Source: Lithodes maja (lineage: Eukaryota; Arthropoda; Malacostraca; Decapoda; Lithodidae). From it: a stretch of DNA of 64,000 nt. The stretch lies in assembly GCA_037953745.1 (NCBI GenBank), contig JBAKBP010013050.1, positions 1-64,000 on the forward strand. The letters run 5' to 3'. This document shows positions 43,259 through 53,160 of the stretch, in pieces. Position 1 is the stretch's first letter. Each line of letters begins with the position of its first letter. The notes beneath the pieces were generated by a model. The model worked only from the letters and a program-made list of their open reading frames with translations, had not been told where the DNA came from and ran no database searches. The translations under genes and the position numbers were made by a program.

Positions 43259-44668
43259 CTAAAGGCATCCTCCATTCATAAAATGTTTGTAACAACTGGA
43301 TTTAAACATTTGTAGATTGTAAGTTTGTGGAAAGCAATTCGAGGGAAGTGAATTCCAAAGAGTAGTAGCTCTGGGGATAAATGAATTCTGATAAGCAGAA
43401 GTTTTGCATTGTGGAGGAGAAAGTGTAAATTCATGGGCGCTCTCAGCTGCCCTAGTTCTACGGGGAAAGATGTGGAGAGGCGGCACAATTGAAGCAAGTT
43501 CCTCGGAACAATTGCTGTGAAAATATCTGTAGAATAATGCAAGGGATGCAACGTTTCTTCGTATGGATAATGTAGGAAGGTCCTGTGTGATTGCAGGGTT
43601 ATTGATTAATCTAATGGCTTTATTTTGAATTTTGTCCAACTGCCTCAATGCAACCACTCCACTTCCACCCCACAGAGGTGAATAGTAATCCATCTGAGAA
43701 CGCACATGACTTTTATATATTACGGCCAACTGCTCGTCAGTGAAGAATTCTCGAACTCTGTACAGGAGTCCCAGTTTTTTAGAGGCATTCTTAGCAATGC
43801 TTCTAACATAATGTGTCCAGCTCAAGTTAGTAGTTAATGTTACACCGAGAATGTCAATACTAGGGGAAGTGGGAATATTTACATCATTAACAAATATATG
43901 GGAGTCAGTGAGATTCTGTCGGTTAGAAAATTGAATGTACTTGGTTTTCTGTGCATTAAAGGAAACTAGATTCTCTTGTCCGCATTCATTAATTCTAGAA
44001 AGGTCCTGGTTCAGAGAAATTGCAGTGTTTATTTTTGAATTTATAAGATCGGGTTGGGTGAAAGAATTGGTAAATGTGAAGAAACTGTGGAGTGTTGAGT
44101 CATCTGCGTAGGAATGTATTGGATTATGAGTGGTAGATATGAGATCATTGATATGAATGAGGAACAGAGTTGGGGCCAAAACTGATCCCTGGGGAACACC
44201 AGCATTTATTGAGTGAAATTGAGAATAAAGGCCATCTACCATTACACATATTTTTCTGTTATGAAGATAAGAAGAAATTATTGGAACTAATGATGCAAGG
44301 CCATAGTGTGACATCTTCGACAATAAGGATTGATGCCAGACTCTATCAAATGCCTTTGATATATCCAGTGCTATTGTATGTGTTTCACCATGTTGGTCTG
44401 TAGCTTGGTTGATTTGATGCGTAAGAAGGCAAAGAATGTCTGCAGTTGATCGACATCGTCTAAAACCATATTGCCTATCACTGATTAATTTATTATTCTC
44501 AAGATGCTTAATTATGTGATTATTTAATATAATTTCAAAGACTTTGCCAAGAGTGGAAGTTATAGCTATTGGTCTGTAGTTTGATGGATCTGAAGAGGCA
44601 CCTTTTTTAGGAACTGGATGGATGTTTGCTTCTTTCCAGGGTACTGGGAAGCATGAGGTATGAGTACA
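43259..44668 (-). CDS. LINE-B copy 2 reverse transcriptase (5'-truncated), intact YADD
   Basis: The frame is open from the truncation point at about 44668 to the stop at 43259, about 470 codons. It contains VPKKGASSDPSNYRPIAI, YGFRRCRSTADIL, ISKAFDRVWHQSLLSKM, AGVPQGSVLAPTLF, the catalytic YADDST near 44105 and the C-terminal domain ending HFMNGGCL. It is Jockey-like. It matches LINE-B copy 1 closely and shows what that copy lost (YADN, frameshifts, missing 3' end). The endonuclease and start are missing, so it is not autonomous. An upstream ATG is absent; the 5' limit is the junction. Confidence 0.88.
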   Translation of the reverse strand, partial: CTHTSCFPVPWKEANIHPVPKKGASSDPSNYRPIAITSTLGKVFEIILNNHIIKHLENNKLISDRQYGFRRCRSTADILCLLTHQINQATDQHGETHTIALDISKAFDRVWHQSLLSKMSHYGLASLVPIISSYLHNRKICVMVDGLYSQFHSINAGVPQGSVLAPTLFLIHINDLISTTHNPIHSYADDSTLHSFFTFTNSFTQPDLINSKINTAISLNQDLSRINECGQENLVSFNAQKTKYIQFSNRQNLTDSHIFVNDVNIPTSPSIDILGVTLTTNLSWTHYVRSIAKNASKKLGLLYRVREFFTDEQLAVIYKSHVRSQMDYYSPLWGGSGVVALRQLDKIQNKAIRLINNPAITQDLPTLSIRRNVASLALFYRYFHSNCSEELASIVPPLHIFPRRTRAAESAHEFTLSPPQCKTSAYQNSFIPRATTLWNSLPSNCFPQTYNLQMFKSSCYKHFMNGGCL

Positions 44669-44669
44669 C

Positions 44670-44785
44670 CTGAGTGTGAAAGGGCTTTTTCGCTGGTCAA
44701 GAACCTACTATGCACTCACCCCATCCTCAGGGCCCCTGACTTTGAAAGACCATTCCAGCTGGCAACAGATGCCAGCGGTGTAGGG
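44670..44785 (+). pseudogene. G1 reverse transcriptase/RNase H, fourth fragment
   Basis: It encodes PECERAFSLVKNLLCTHP and FQLATDASGVG, the first RNase H aspartate. It is cut after AGGG (44782-44785) by G4 and resumes at 53161 with GAVLLQ. Confidence 0.93.
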
Positions 44786-45614
44786 TGTTACGACCGGGCA
44801 CTCGGGTACACTAGGGCTCTTACACAGGACTCGAGTATGGCTCGCTGCCACAACGGAAACACACGATCCCAACCTCAGAGTACTGCCAGCCGAACAAAAA
44901 ACGCCACTACCCTCCAGAGTTCTATCTGCTATAACGGGGTATACAAGAACTCGGTACTAGCGTTTCACACAACAGACTAATAACAAGACGGGAGTTATCT
45001 AGTCTGGTCAACAATCAAACAAAGAAGAAAGTACTACAACACTAAAGAATAGTGTTGGCCGAAGCCGAAGTAATCCACCCTTGAACTAAGAACTTAAGAA
45101 GTCCTCCACCCTCTACTTCGGATCGGCACTATTACGTTACGTTAAACAATAGTCCTCGAGCATCAAGCAAGGAATCTTCTGATAAGTTAGATGCTTCTCG
45201 AATACTCATAAGAAGTAAGTATCGGATTTTGAACAGCAATTTAATGAATAACTCACTGGTAATTAAAGGCTTTAAATTGACATAAGAAGAATTATAAGAA
45301 TAAGCAATAGGATATGGCAAACATTAAGAAGAAGTACTCCGACAATGCACTGGCAATAGCCTACTAAGATTGTGCTCGTGGGCCACTAATCTCTGAAGTA
45401 GCTAAGCGTGCCACACATGAAATCAATAGTGCATAAACAATAATATACATAAGGAGAAGCTTCAATACTATGCTGTATCTGCTGGTCGAGCAAAGTCTAG
45501 CTGGGATACATAAGGTTAAGAGACAATGGCTGAGCAAGCGGCTCGTAGCCTAGCGAGGTCCTTAAGACTGTGCGGCCAAATTACGTTAATTGACGGGATG
45601 CTCTCTTGAGAGAT

Positions 45615-45633
45615 CCAGATCACTAGTATCTGG
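45615..45633 (-). promoter_or_regulatory. Conserved LTR hairpin (G4)
   Basis: CCAGAT, a 7-base loop, ATCTGG; same stem and loop length as in G1 and G5 with a different loop sequence. The matching position in the right LTR is 52141-52159. Confidence 0.5.
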
Positions 45634-46187
45634 TTCTCTCCTGGCGATCCTCTCAAAGTCAAGCAAATGAGATAGCACAGTGTTGGGTGGCAGAGGCAAA
45701 AGCCCTCACTCGCAACACAGTGCTAAACTCCCACGGTACACAGTCAGAAAGACCACCTAGGCGTTCCACGTCTCCGTTGCAATTGTACTGGTTCAACCGC
45801 AACCTAGTACTCATAGGAAATCACAACTCAGAAACCCTATCCCAGTCTAGCATTGCCTAAACCAGCAGAAAACAGGAACATGAATAATCGCACACAGGGA
45901 AATGCATATACGAGTGCAACAAACATCAATCAATCCTATTCTAGTTAACCCTTCCAAAAATAGGCTATCTAACAGGCACTTATCTCGTGAGAACTCAAGC
46001 GATAATACTTTGGCTGACTAAATCTGCACCAAAGGGGTCATTGGTTAAAAAGGGACGAGAAGAGAAGAAGATAGGCTGTTCAGAGAGTAGAGAAAGTTCA
46101 CATCAGTCGGAAGAATATGGATAGTTGCAAGGGATATGAGAAGTCGCTCTGCCAGATGAGTTCTGAAGAATGGTGGCAAGAACCTCT

Positions 46188-46259
46188 CTTTTTATACTCG
46201 GCCCTCTAGCGGCATATCTGAAACTACTTAAGGACCGCCCACTGGCAATCATGACGTCA
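46188..46259 (-). promoter_or_regulatory. G4 LTR promoter block: CRE, GC box, TATA (left LTR)
   Basis: On the minus strand, in order: TGACGTCA (46259-46252), GGGCGG (46240-46235) and TATAAAAAG (46196-46188). All three are kept in position in the G5 LTR although the surrounding sequence has drifted. This is a plausible RNA polymerase II core promoter; activity is inferred. Confidence 0.6.
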
Positions 46260-46630
46260 TATTCTCTCTCAATCTGGGATCGACAAAGGATTTCCCACGC
46301 GCTTGATGAGGGAGGAGGGAGGAGGGAATTAGGCCTACCTGCCGCATGGCGCACTCACTGGCCCCCGTTACGTAAACTCTCTCTCTCTCCTCTCATCATT
46401 ACAAATAAGTCCCACACACAACACTTACAACCAATGATACAAAATAGAACTCGTTGACTCAGATGAAAACAAAATACATATTCATAATACTTATAGTACA
46501 ACGGCTCACATAAACTAAGTTAGGAAACTCTACACAGACTACAGCCAAAGTTCCTGCCCTGACGATCCTAGCGAGAGTGGGGCATGACTGGGCGTTCTGT
46601 ACAGCATGCTCATACTCGACATGCGTCACA

Positions 46631-47112
46631 CCTCCCCCAAGATTTTACTTGCTCAACCCTGAGCTAAAATCTGACACACAGAACCCCATCAAGCCCCTCA
46701 CACCCAGCGACCGCATGGCACTAAAACAAAGCTGAGTTTATCACTAAAACACATCTTATTAAAAAAAAATTCACATTTTATAACTCCTCCCAACAATAGC
46801 AAAAGACACAATATCATGCTCCCAGAGCGAGCTTACAGCAGCTCAGCCGTTTGATAGTTCGTGGACTACTCAAACTCTATAGGCTATGACAAACTTATAC
46901 AATTATCTATATCAAAAAGAAAGAGTTTTTATATGATTTTTATATTTTAATATGTTTTTTCCGGCTGCACTATAAGGGCAGCCTATTTTCTTCTATACCA
47001 AACGCTCAACTCCTGCTTTACGACCCAATACGCTGGGCTACAACCGCGAGCCAACAAGCACCAAGCGCAAAATACTATTCAAACTAAAGCAGGAGGCTAC
47101 CCGTGTGTCAAT
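46631..47112 (-). other. G4 polypurine tract and 3' untranslated region
   Basis: Next to the LTR lies CTTGGGGGAGG on the minus strand (46641-46631), the polypurine tract. Between it and the pol stop, about 470 bases are shared with G5, including an AT-rich block and a perfect 6-base-stem hairpin GGCTGC...GCAGCC at about 46971-46991. Confidence 0.65.
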
Positions 47113-50082
47113 CTACCCAGGATCATATACCCTTGAACGACCATCTGCAACCACGTTGTCACAACCGGCAATATGGCGTATGTCCAGGTTATATACCAAT
47201 AACCTTAGTGACCACCTGGTCAGCCTCATATTCCGATTGTGAAACTGGTCCAAGATCTTGAGAGGTTGATGATCTGGGTAAACTACAACGACCGGACCAT
47301 AGGCTGGAACATAGACCTCGAAATGCCCCAGCGCAAGCACAACATCGTCCTTTTCAATTTCATTCATCAGGTTCTGAAACGTTGCTAGTGCATTCTTAAG
47401 TCCGTCAGGCATAACATTGCACTGGTAGGTACTCCCGTCCACAACAAAACCACATACCTCCCCAGCACGCTCGGACAAAGGCACCTGCCAGCAACCCTTT
47501 ACTAAATCCACCTTCGTGATAGGCGATGCAGCCCCGAGGCGGTCTATGGTGTCGTCAACTCTTGATATGGTATAGGCGTCTGTCAGGGATAATGCACACC
47601 CACTCTCGCAATCAACACTCTCACGACATTCCTTATCCCTCAGACCCTTCGTCCACACGTAATCCAGCTCTGCTTGTACCATAGGCTGTCGAGCAGGATT
47701 TATACGGTAGGGAATTAAACTGAGCCTTGCACTATCTCCAGCCTGCATGTCGGATTCTACCCCGTACATCAGGCCTGGAGAAGCAACAAACATGTGAAAG
47801 CACTGCCATAGCCTAGTAAACAACTGCCTTGCACTGTCTCCACGAACAACATGCCTAGTGCCCTCCCACAACCCAGCCGAGACCGCAGCTTCTAACCTGT
47901 AGTCTCCCTCCTTCTCCACCTTCGTCCCTAGAACAGCCAGGTCATGAGAGGGACAATCAGTACCACCTGTGCAGTCACTCCCACAGTTCATTATTGCTAA
48001 GGCTTCCCCGCCGATACCGTACATGCGCACCCCCGCATTCCTTGTGACGACATCTGCCTGCTCAGCATCACCGCTTTTAGAGACATGGCCAGATACAGTC
48101 GGTCTATGGTAGGGCTGTTGCATTAGACTAGAGCAGCATTGGGAGGCTATGCGACGACCGGGCACTGCGATACCACAGCCGACCTTACCAATTTGCTCAA
48201 TGTCCTCCTTTTGACCACCACCCTTGGCAGCCATGGGTCGACCCTGACCTGGCAACCATGCCAAAGCCTCGTCGCCCACCTTGAACCACCGAAACAACGA
48301 GGCTAACGGTCTTTCAACATTCACGTGACCTGCCCGTGGAACATCTTGCACCGCCCGAGTTGTGAGACTCAGGGGCTCGGCACGACCAGTGGGGTATGAA
48401 CCGAGCTGGTGCTGGAGTGCTGCACACTGCTGCTCAGGCAGGTGCTCTAGCGCTTCCACAGCCACCAGCCTCGTGTCCCCCGCCCACTGCTCCGCCGAGA
48501 CATGACAATCCCTACTCTCCTCCACCTGTGCCCTACTGCCCCCCTCTCCTTCTCCACCTTGGCCGCGGCAGACCAACGCAGGGACAGTAGGCTGCTCAGG
48601 TGGTTGCCTCACAAACTCCTCCAACAGGTTCACAAGACATGCTTCCCCGTCCTCGTGTTTGATCTCGACAGCACCATTACCACACTTCTGAACTTCCGGA
48701 TCCTCCAACTGCAGTTTACAAATATCTGAGGGAACCAACCTGTCTAGATGCTTCCGAAGCAACCCAAGTCCTCCCCCAATATCAAACTGAGCAACCCTTT
48801 TTTCTCTCCGTGTGCAACGTTGCTGCCTCGGAGTCTCTTCCTGCCCTACCTCCTCACTAGCTGTGACAGGTCCTGGGGCCTCTCCAGACTCTAACATAGG
48901 TGCCAATACTGAATCACCCAGGAGAGCCGCCGAGTCAAAACTCTTAAAACCAACTCCAGCTTTAGCCTCCTCCTGTTGATCGTTCCTCTGCTGGTCTGAA
49001 GACGGAGGACTAGGCTGTGACACTTTAGCTGCCCGAGCTCGGGTGATAGCACACGCCATGGGTTGTGCCTGGCACCGCTCGACACACTCTTGCTCTTCCC
49101 TACTCACGTCGGCCGTCCTCTCGGCAACGACTAAGGGTAGAACCTCAGAAGCGGGCATTGCAAAGTCGTTGCCGAGAAGAAGGTCGACGCCCTCCACTGG
49201 CAGTTTCTCCACAATCCCGACATCCAATTCACGTGCCACACCATCCACCTCCAACTCCAACCGCACCAGCGGGTATGACCGAGTTGCATTAATACCCTGC
49301 ACCACTACCACCCGAGCCGCATTTATAGGGTAGCCAGTCAAGTTATTCATCAGAGTCTGGGAAGCACCTGTATCACGCAAGACCTCTACTCCATGCTTGC
49401 GCCCCGCCCACATCACGCAACCCCGTCCTCTATGGTCGCAAAAAACATCCTGAGCAGGGTTCGAGCCTCCCAGGTGCTTCTGCATTGGCTGTGCCTCAGC
49501 CTCTGACGAACTGCCCCGGGCAAACTCAGAAGACTTCAGAGACACACCAATGTTGCAGGCCAAAGACACAGCTGCTGTAGGTGGTTTGCTAGGACAGACT
49601 CTTGCAAAGTGCCCCTTTTCATGACAATGATAACACTCCAACTCCCCTTTGGGCTTCCCTTGGTACTGGGAAGGGCCCGGCCCCTTCTTAAATGGGACGG
49701 TGCTAGTCTTGTGGTCAGTCTTGGTATCATAGCTCTTGTACTTGTTTGCATAAGGTATATCACTAACTCGGGTGGGTGGGGCGTCACGCCCCTTGTTACC
49801 TGCCTCACTACGCTGGGCAGACCCGCACCCACGAATTAGTGATAGCCGGAGGTCAGCCATCTCAGCTGCCTCCTGTAGAGTTTTTGGGTTCTTTTCTTTA
49901 ATAGTTAAAGTCATTTCTGCACCAGTACACTTATAAAACTGCTCGAGCAGAAACAGCTCAGTCAACTGTTCGGCCGTCTCAGCTTTCTCAGAACGTGTCC
50001 AGTTTGTAAGTGCATCTTTTAAGTCCCGGGCATGTTCAAGAAAGGTCGCCTCCCTAGTCTTCGTAACACCCCGAAACTTCAA
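47113..50082 (-). CDS. G4 chimeric pol-like ORF, 989 codons, no integrase core
   Basis: Open throughout. It starts in the gag capsid end, then zinc knuckle CYHCHEKGHFARVC (about residue 149), protease DTGASQTLMN (about 238) and the protease-integrase linker up to CGNGAVEIKHEDGE (about 475). There it jumps directly to the integrase C-terminal tail (LVNLLEEFVRQPPEQ), skipping the zinc-binding and catalytic regions. The middle (about 570-830) does not align with G1/G2 but contains pieces like other Gypsy proteins: FKVGDEALAWLPGQGRP resembles an integrase tail, and LIPYRINPARQPMVQAELDY a reverse transcriptase N-terminus. Then come KVDLVKGCWQVPL and ATFQNLMNEI, after which YLDD and the first RNase H aspartate are deleted in frame, rejoining at LGHFEVYVPAYGP. 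The end has NVVADGRSR for NVIADCLSR. It cannot encode active integrase or reverse transcriptase; possibly only gag/protease functions remain. Confidence 0.85.
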   Translation of the reverse strand: MKFRGVTKTREATFLEHARDLKDALTNWTRSEKAETAEQLTELFLLEQFYKCTGAEMTLTIKEKNPKTLQEAAEMADLRLSLIRGCGSAQRSEAGNKGRDAPPTRVSDIPYANKYKSYDTKTDHKTSTVPFKKGPGPSQYQGKPKGELECYHCHEKGHFARVCPSKPPTAAVSLACNIGVSLKSSEFARGSSSEAEAQPMQKHLGGSNPAQDVFCDHRGRGCVMWAGRKHGVEVLRDTGASQTLMNNLTGYPINAARVVVVQGINATRSYPLVRLELEVDGVARELDVGIVEKLPVEGVDLLLGNDFAMPASEVLPLVVAERTADVSREEQECVERCQAQPMACAITRARAAKVSQPSPPSSDQQRNDQQEEAKAGVGFKSFDSAALLGDSVLAPMLESGEAPGPVTASEEVGQEETPRQQRCTRREKRVAQFDIGGGLGLLRKHLDRLVPSDICKLQLEDPEVQKCGNGAVEIKHEDGEACLVNLLEEFVRQPPEQPTVPALVCRGQGGEGEGGSRAQVEESRDCHVSAEQWAGDTRLVAVEALEHLPEQQCAALQHQLGSYPTGRAEPLSLTTRAVQDVPRAGHVNVERPLASLFRWFKVGDEALAWLPGQGRPMAAKGGGQKEDIEQIGKVGCGIAVPGRRIASQCCSSLMQQPYHRPTVSGHVSKSGDAEQADVVTRNAGVRMYGIGGEALAIMNCGSDCTGGTDCPSHDLAVLGTKVEKEGDYRLEAAVSAGLWEGTRHVVRGDSARQLFTRLWQCFHMFVASPGLMYGVESDMQAGDSARLSLIPYRINPARQPMVQAELDYVWTKGLRDKECRESVDCESGCALSLTDAYTISRVDDTIDRLGAASPITKVDLVKGCWQVPLSERAGEVCGFVVDGSTYQCNVMPDGLKNALATFQNLMNEIEKDDVVLALGHFEVYVPAYGPVVVVYPDHQPLKILDQFHNRNMRLTRWSLRLLVYNLDIRHIAGCDNVVADGRSRVYDPG

Positions 50083-51098
50083 TCGATATGTTTCTGTTGC
50101 AACTCGTATGCCCGTAGGACAGCTCTCTTCAATTCTGGGTAGTCAATGCAAGACTCTAAAGGCAGTGCATCATAAGCCTTCAGACCCTTACCCGTAAGTC
50201 TTGAGGAGACTAGAGCTGCCCACTTCTCTTCAGGCCAATTATGCTCCCTACACTTCTTCTCAAAACGATTAAAAAATTCTGTGACTTCAGTTTCACTAAA
50301 TGCCGGCACCAACTTGACTAAGTGGGACAAGGACTGTTCTCTTACTTGGCCCTCACGGCCCATCCGAATCCCTGTCGACTCTGCACGAGTCTTATCTAAA
50401 TCTATTTGAGCACAATATTTCTCTGAGTCGTACCTAAGCTCAGCCTCGTGCCTCCTAACCTCAATCTCATGCCTCCTAGTCTCATTCTCCTGCTTCCTAG
50501 TCTCATTCTCCTGCTTCCTAGACTCAGCCTCAATCTCCTTCTCCTGCTTCCTAGACTCAGCCTCAATCTCATACTTCCTAGACTCAGCCTCAATCTCATA
50601 CTTCCTAGACTCAATTTTAGCAAGCTCAAGTCTAAATATCATATCTGGAGACAGGCAGGAAGAGGGAGCTGCCACTACTGAAGGAGGGGGGGCAAGAACT
50701 GGGGAACCACCATACGCACCGCCCGAGGGCACTCCAATCTTCCAATTCTCATCCCTCTGTGGGAGAGTGCTAACCTCCGGCAACTGAGTGGACGGCACTG
50801 TGGGAGTCGAGTGAGAGGGGATCTGGGGAGGAACCCCCCCAAACGCCCTCTCCTCCGAAACCCCATGTCGCCCACGCAACACCCAGGAAGTCAGCTCCCC
50901 CTTGGACATCCCTCCTACATTGGATCGGCCCAAAACCTTGGCTATCAGGTGCAAGCCATAAATATCCACCCCAGTCAGCCTCCCCTCCGTCACATGGTAC
51001 TGCTTACTCACAAAAAGTCTAGCATCCTCCTCACTAGTTACTAACGGCACCTCCTCAAATGGCATCTCTCGCTCCTCGTCAATACTAGGGCACGACAT
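50079..51098 (-). CDS. G4 gag, N-terminal part
   Basis: ATG at 51098 (MSCPSIDEERE) opens about 339 codons with the same plan as G1/G2 gag: SEEDARLF, VDIYGLHLIAKVLGR, a proline-rich stretch, a repeated ESRKYEIEA/ESRKQENE/RRHEIE coiled coil (about 50420-50620), then LVPAFSETEVTEFFNRFEKKCRE. Compared with G1 one C is missing near 50090, so the frame ends at 50079 while the rest of gag continues in the frame of the next ORF, overlapping by four bases. No slippery heptamer is evident, so this looks like a mutation rather than programmed frameshifting. Confidence 0.8.
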   Translation of the reverse strand: MSCPSIDEEREMPFEEVPLVTSEEDARLFVSKQYHVTEGRLTGVDIYGLHLIAKVLGRSNVGGMSKGELTSWVLRGRHGVSEERAFGGVPPQIPSHSTPTVPSTQLPEVSTLPQRDENWKIGVPSGGAYGGSPVLAPPPSVVAAPSSCLSPDMIFRLELAKIESRKYEIEAESRKYEIEAESRKQEKEIEAESRKQENETRKQENETRRHEIEVRRHEAELRYDSEKYCAQIDLDKTRAESTGIRMGREGQVREQSLSHLVKLVPAFSETEVTEFFNRFEKKCREHNWPEEKWAALVSSRLTGKGLKAYDALPLESCIDYPELKRAVLRAYELQQKHID

Positions 51099-51297
51099 AC
51101 TGAAGTTCACAAAAAATTCTCGAGACAAAAGTGTTAAACTCCCTTATGTAAGCACTAATTACTAAATTAACTGGAGTCTCTTAAATGCTCTCCTAATTGC
51201 CTTACAAAAAAAAATATTCTTCAATATGCACGCTAAAGTACGAACAAACAAATGTTGTACAACTCTGCAAAAAATTATACTGTTCACAAAATCCTAA

Positions 51298-51309
51298 GCA
51301 AGGTCGCCA
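51298..51309 (-). other. G4 primer-binding site
   Basis: Minus-strand TGGCGACCTTGC, two bases inside the right LTR, identical to G1 and G2. Confidence 0.75.
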
Positions 51310-51311
51310 TT

Positions 51312-53156
51312 TGTTACGACCGGGCACTCGGGTACACTAGGGCTCTTACACAGGACTCGAGTATGGCTCGCTGCCACAACGGAAACACACGATCCCAACC
51401 TCAGAGTACTGCCAGCCGAACAAAAAACGCCACTACCCTCCAGAGTTCTATCTGCTATAACGGGGTATACAAGAACTCGGTACTAGCGTTTCACACAACA
51501 GACTAATAACAAGACGGGAGTTATCTAGTCTGGTCAACAATCAAACAAAGAAGAAAGTACTACAACACTAAAGAATAGTGTTGGCCGAAGCCGAAGTAAT
51601 CCACCCTTGAACTAAGAACTTAAGAAGTCCTCCACCCTCTACTTCGGATCGGCACTATTACGTTACGTTAAACAATAGTCCTCGAGCATCAAGCAAGGAA
51701 TCTTCTGATAAGTTAGATGCTTCTCGAATACTCATAAGAAGTAAGTATCGGATTTTGAACAGCAATTTAATGAATAACTCACTGGTAATTAAAGGCTTTA
51801 AATTGACATAAGAAGAATTATAAGAATAAGCAATAGGATATGGCAAACATTAAGAAGAAGTACTCCGACAATGCACTGGCAATAGCCTACTAAGATTGTG
51901 CTCGTGGGCCACTAATCTCTGAAGTAGCTAAGCGTGCCACACATGAAATCAATAGTGCATAAACAATAATATACATAAGGAGAAGCTTCAATACTATGCT
52001 GTATCTGCTGGTCGAGCAAAGTCTAGCTGGGATACATAAGGTTAAGAGACAATGGCTGAGCAAGCGGCTCGTAGCCTAGCGAGGTCCTTAAGACTGTGCG
52101 GCCAAATTACGTTAATTGACGGGATGCTCTCTTGAGAGATCCAGATCACTAGTATCTGGTTCTCTCCTGGCGATCCTCTCAAAGTCAAGCAAATGAGATA
52201 GCACAGTGTTGGGTGGCAGAGGCAAAAGCCCTCACTCGCAACACAGTGCTAAACTCCCACGGTACACAGTCAGAAAGACCACCTAGGCATTCCACGTCTC
52301 CGTTGCAATTGTACTGGTTCAACCGCAACCTAGTACTCATAGGAAATCACAACTCAGAAACCCTATCCCAGTCTAGCATTGCCTAAACCAGCAGAAAACA
52401 GGAACATGAATAATCGCACACAGGGAAATGCATATACGAGTGCAACAAACATCAATCAATCCTATTCTAGTTAACCCTTCCAAAAATAGGCTATCTAACA
52501 GGCACTTATCTCGTGAGAACTCAAGCGATAATACTTTGGCTGACTAAATCTGCACCAAAGGGGTCATTGGTTAAAAAGGGACGAGAAGAGAAGAAGATAG
52601 GCTGTTCAGAGAGTAGAGAAAGTTCACATCAGTCGGAAGAATATGGATAGTTGCAAGGGATATGAGAAGTCGCTCTGCCTGATGAGTTCTGAAGAATGGT
52701 GGCAAGAACCTCTCTTTTTATACTCGGCCCTCTAGCGGCATATCTGAAACTACTTAAGGACCGCCCACTGGCAATCATGACGTCATATTCTCTCTCAATC
52801 TGGGATCGACAAAGGATTTCCCACGCGCTTGATGAGGGAGGAGGGAGGAGGGAATTAGGCCTACCTGCCGCATGGCGCACTCACTGGCCCCCGTTACGTA
52901 AACTCTCTCTCTCTCCTCTCATCATTACAAATAAGTCCCACACACAACACTTACAACCAATGATACAAAATAGAACTCGTTGACTCAGATGAAAACAAAA
53001 TACATATTCATAATACTTATAGTACAACGGCTCACATAAACTAAGTTAGGAAACTCTACACAGACTACAGCCAAAGTTCCTGCCCTGACGATCCTAGCGA
53101 GAGTGGGGCATGACTGGGCGTTCTGTACAGCATGCTCATACTCGACATGCGTCACA
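51312..53156 (-). repeat. G4 5' LTR (right)
   Basis: 1845 bases, two differences from the left LTR by eye. Followed by AGGG and the remainder of the G1 RNase H. Confidence 0.95.
52714..52785 (-). promoter_or_regulatory. G4 LTR promoter block (right, 5' LTR)
   Basis: TGACGTCA (52785-52778), a GC box and TATAAAAAG (52722-52714) on the minus strand. This is the copy that would drive the element, with the leader and gag downstream at lower coordinates. Confidence 0.6.
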
Positions 53157-53160
53157 AGGG

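Larger units (their letters stand above)
42537..44669 (-). mobile_element. LINE-B copy 2, 5'-truncated, inserted in G1
   Basis: A minus-strand LINE with its poly(A) tail seen as 30 T at 42537-42566, a short 3' UTR (43205-43258) and the reverse transcriptase ORF. It is 5'-truncated at 44669. Joining 42536 to 44670 restores the G1 codons FKWAPECERAF. Any target duplication is very short (CAC at most). A TTAA MITE sits between tail and 3' UTR. Confidence 0.9.
44786..46630 (-). repeat. G4 3' LTR (left)
   Basis: 1845 bases, TGTTACG...CGTCACA on the plus strand, that is TGTGACG...CGTAACA in element orientation. It contains the promoter block (46188-46259) and the hairpin (45615-45633). Confidence 0.95.
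44786..53156 (-). mobile_element. G4, very young Gmr1-related element with chimeric, integrase-less pol
   Basis: 8371 bases on the minus strand with two 1845-base LTRs that differ at two sites by eye (45763/52289 and 46154/52680). The target duplication is AGGG (44782-44785 and 53157-53160), inside the G1 RNase H. It has a primer site, gag, an open pol-like frame and a polypurine tract. Pol lacks the integrase, the YLDD part of reverse transcriptase and the start of RNase H, so it must have been moved by enzymes from another copy. It is the most recent event in the stack by LTR similarity. Confidence 0.95.

Noticed and set aside
46103..46354. 83-codon ORF in the G4 LTR, repeated at 52629
   Set aside because: Overlaps the promoter module and is duplicated only as part of the LTR.
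50079..50100. Programmed frameshift between G4 gag and pol
   Set aside because: Compared with G1 a single C is missing and no slippery heptamer or obvious downstream structure is present; G2 has gag and pol in one frame.
50402..50681. Leucine/arginine- and proline-rich ORFs on both strands opposite G4 gag
   Set aside because: Shadows of the repeated coiled-coil codons in other frames.
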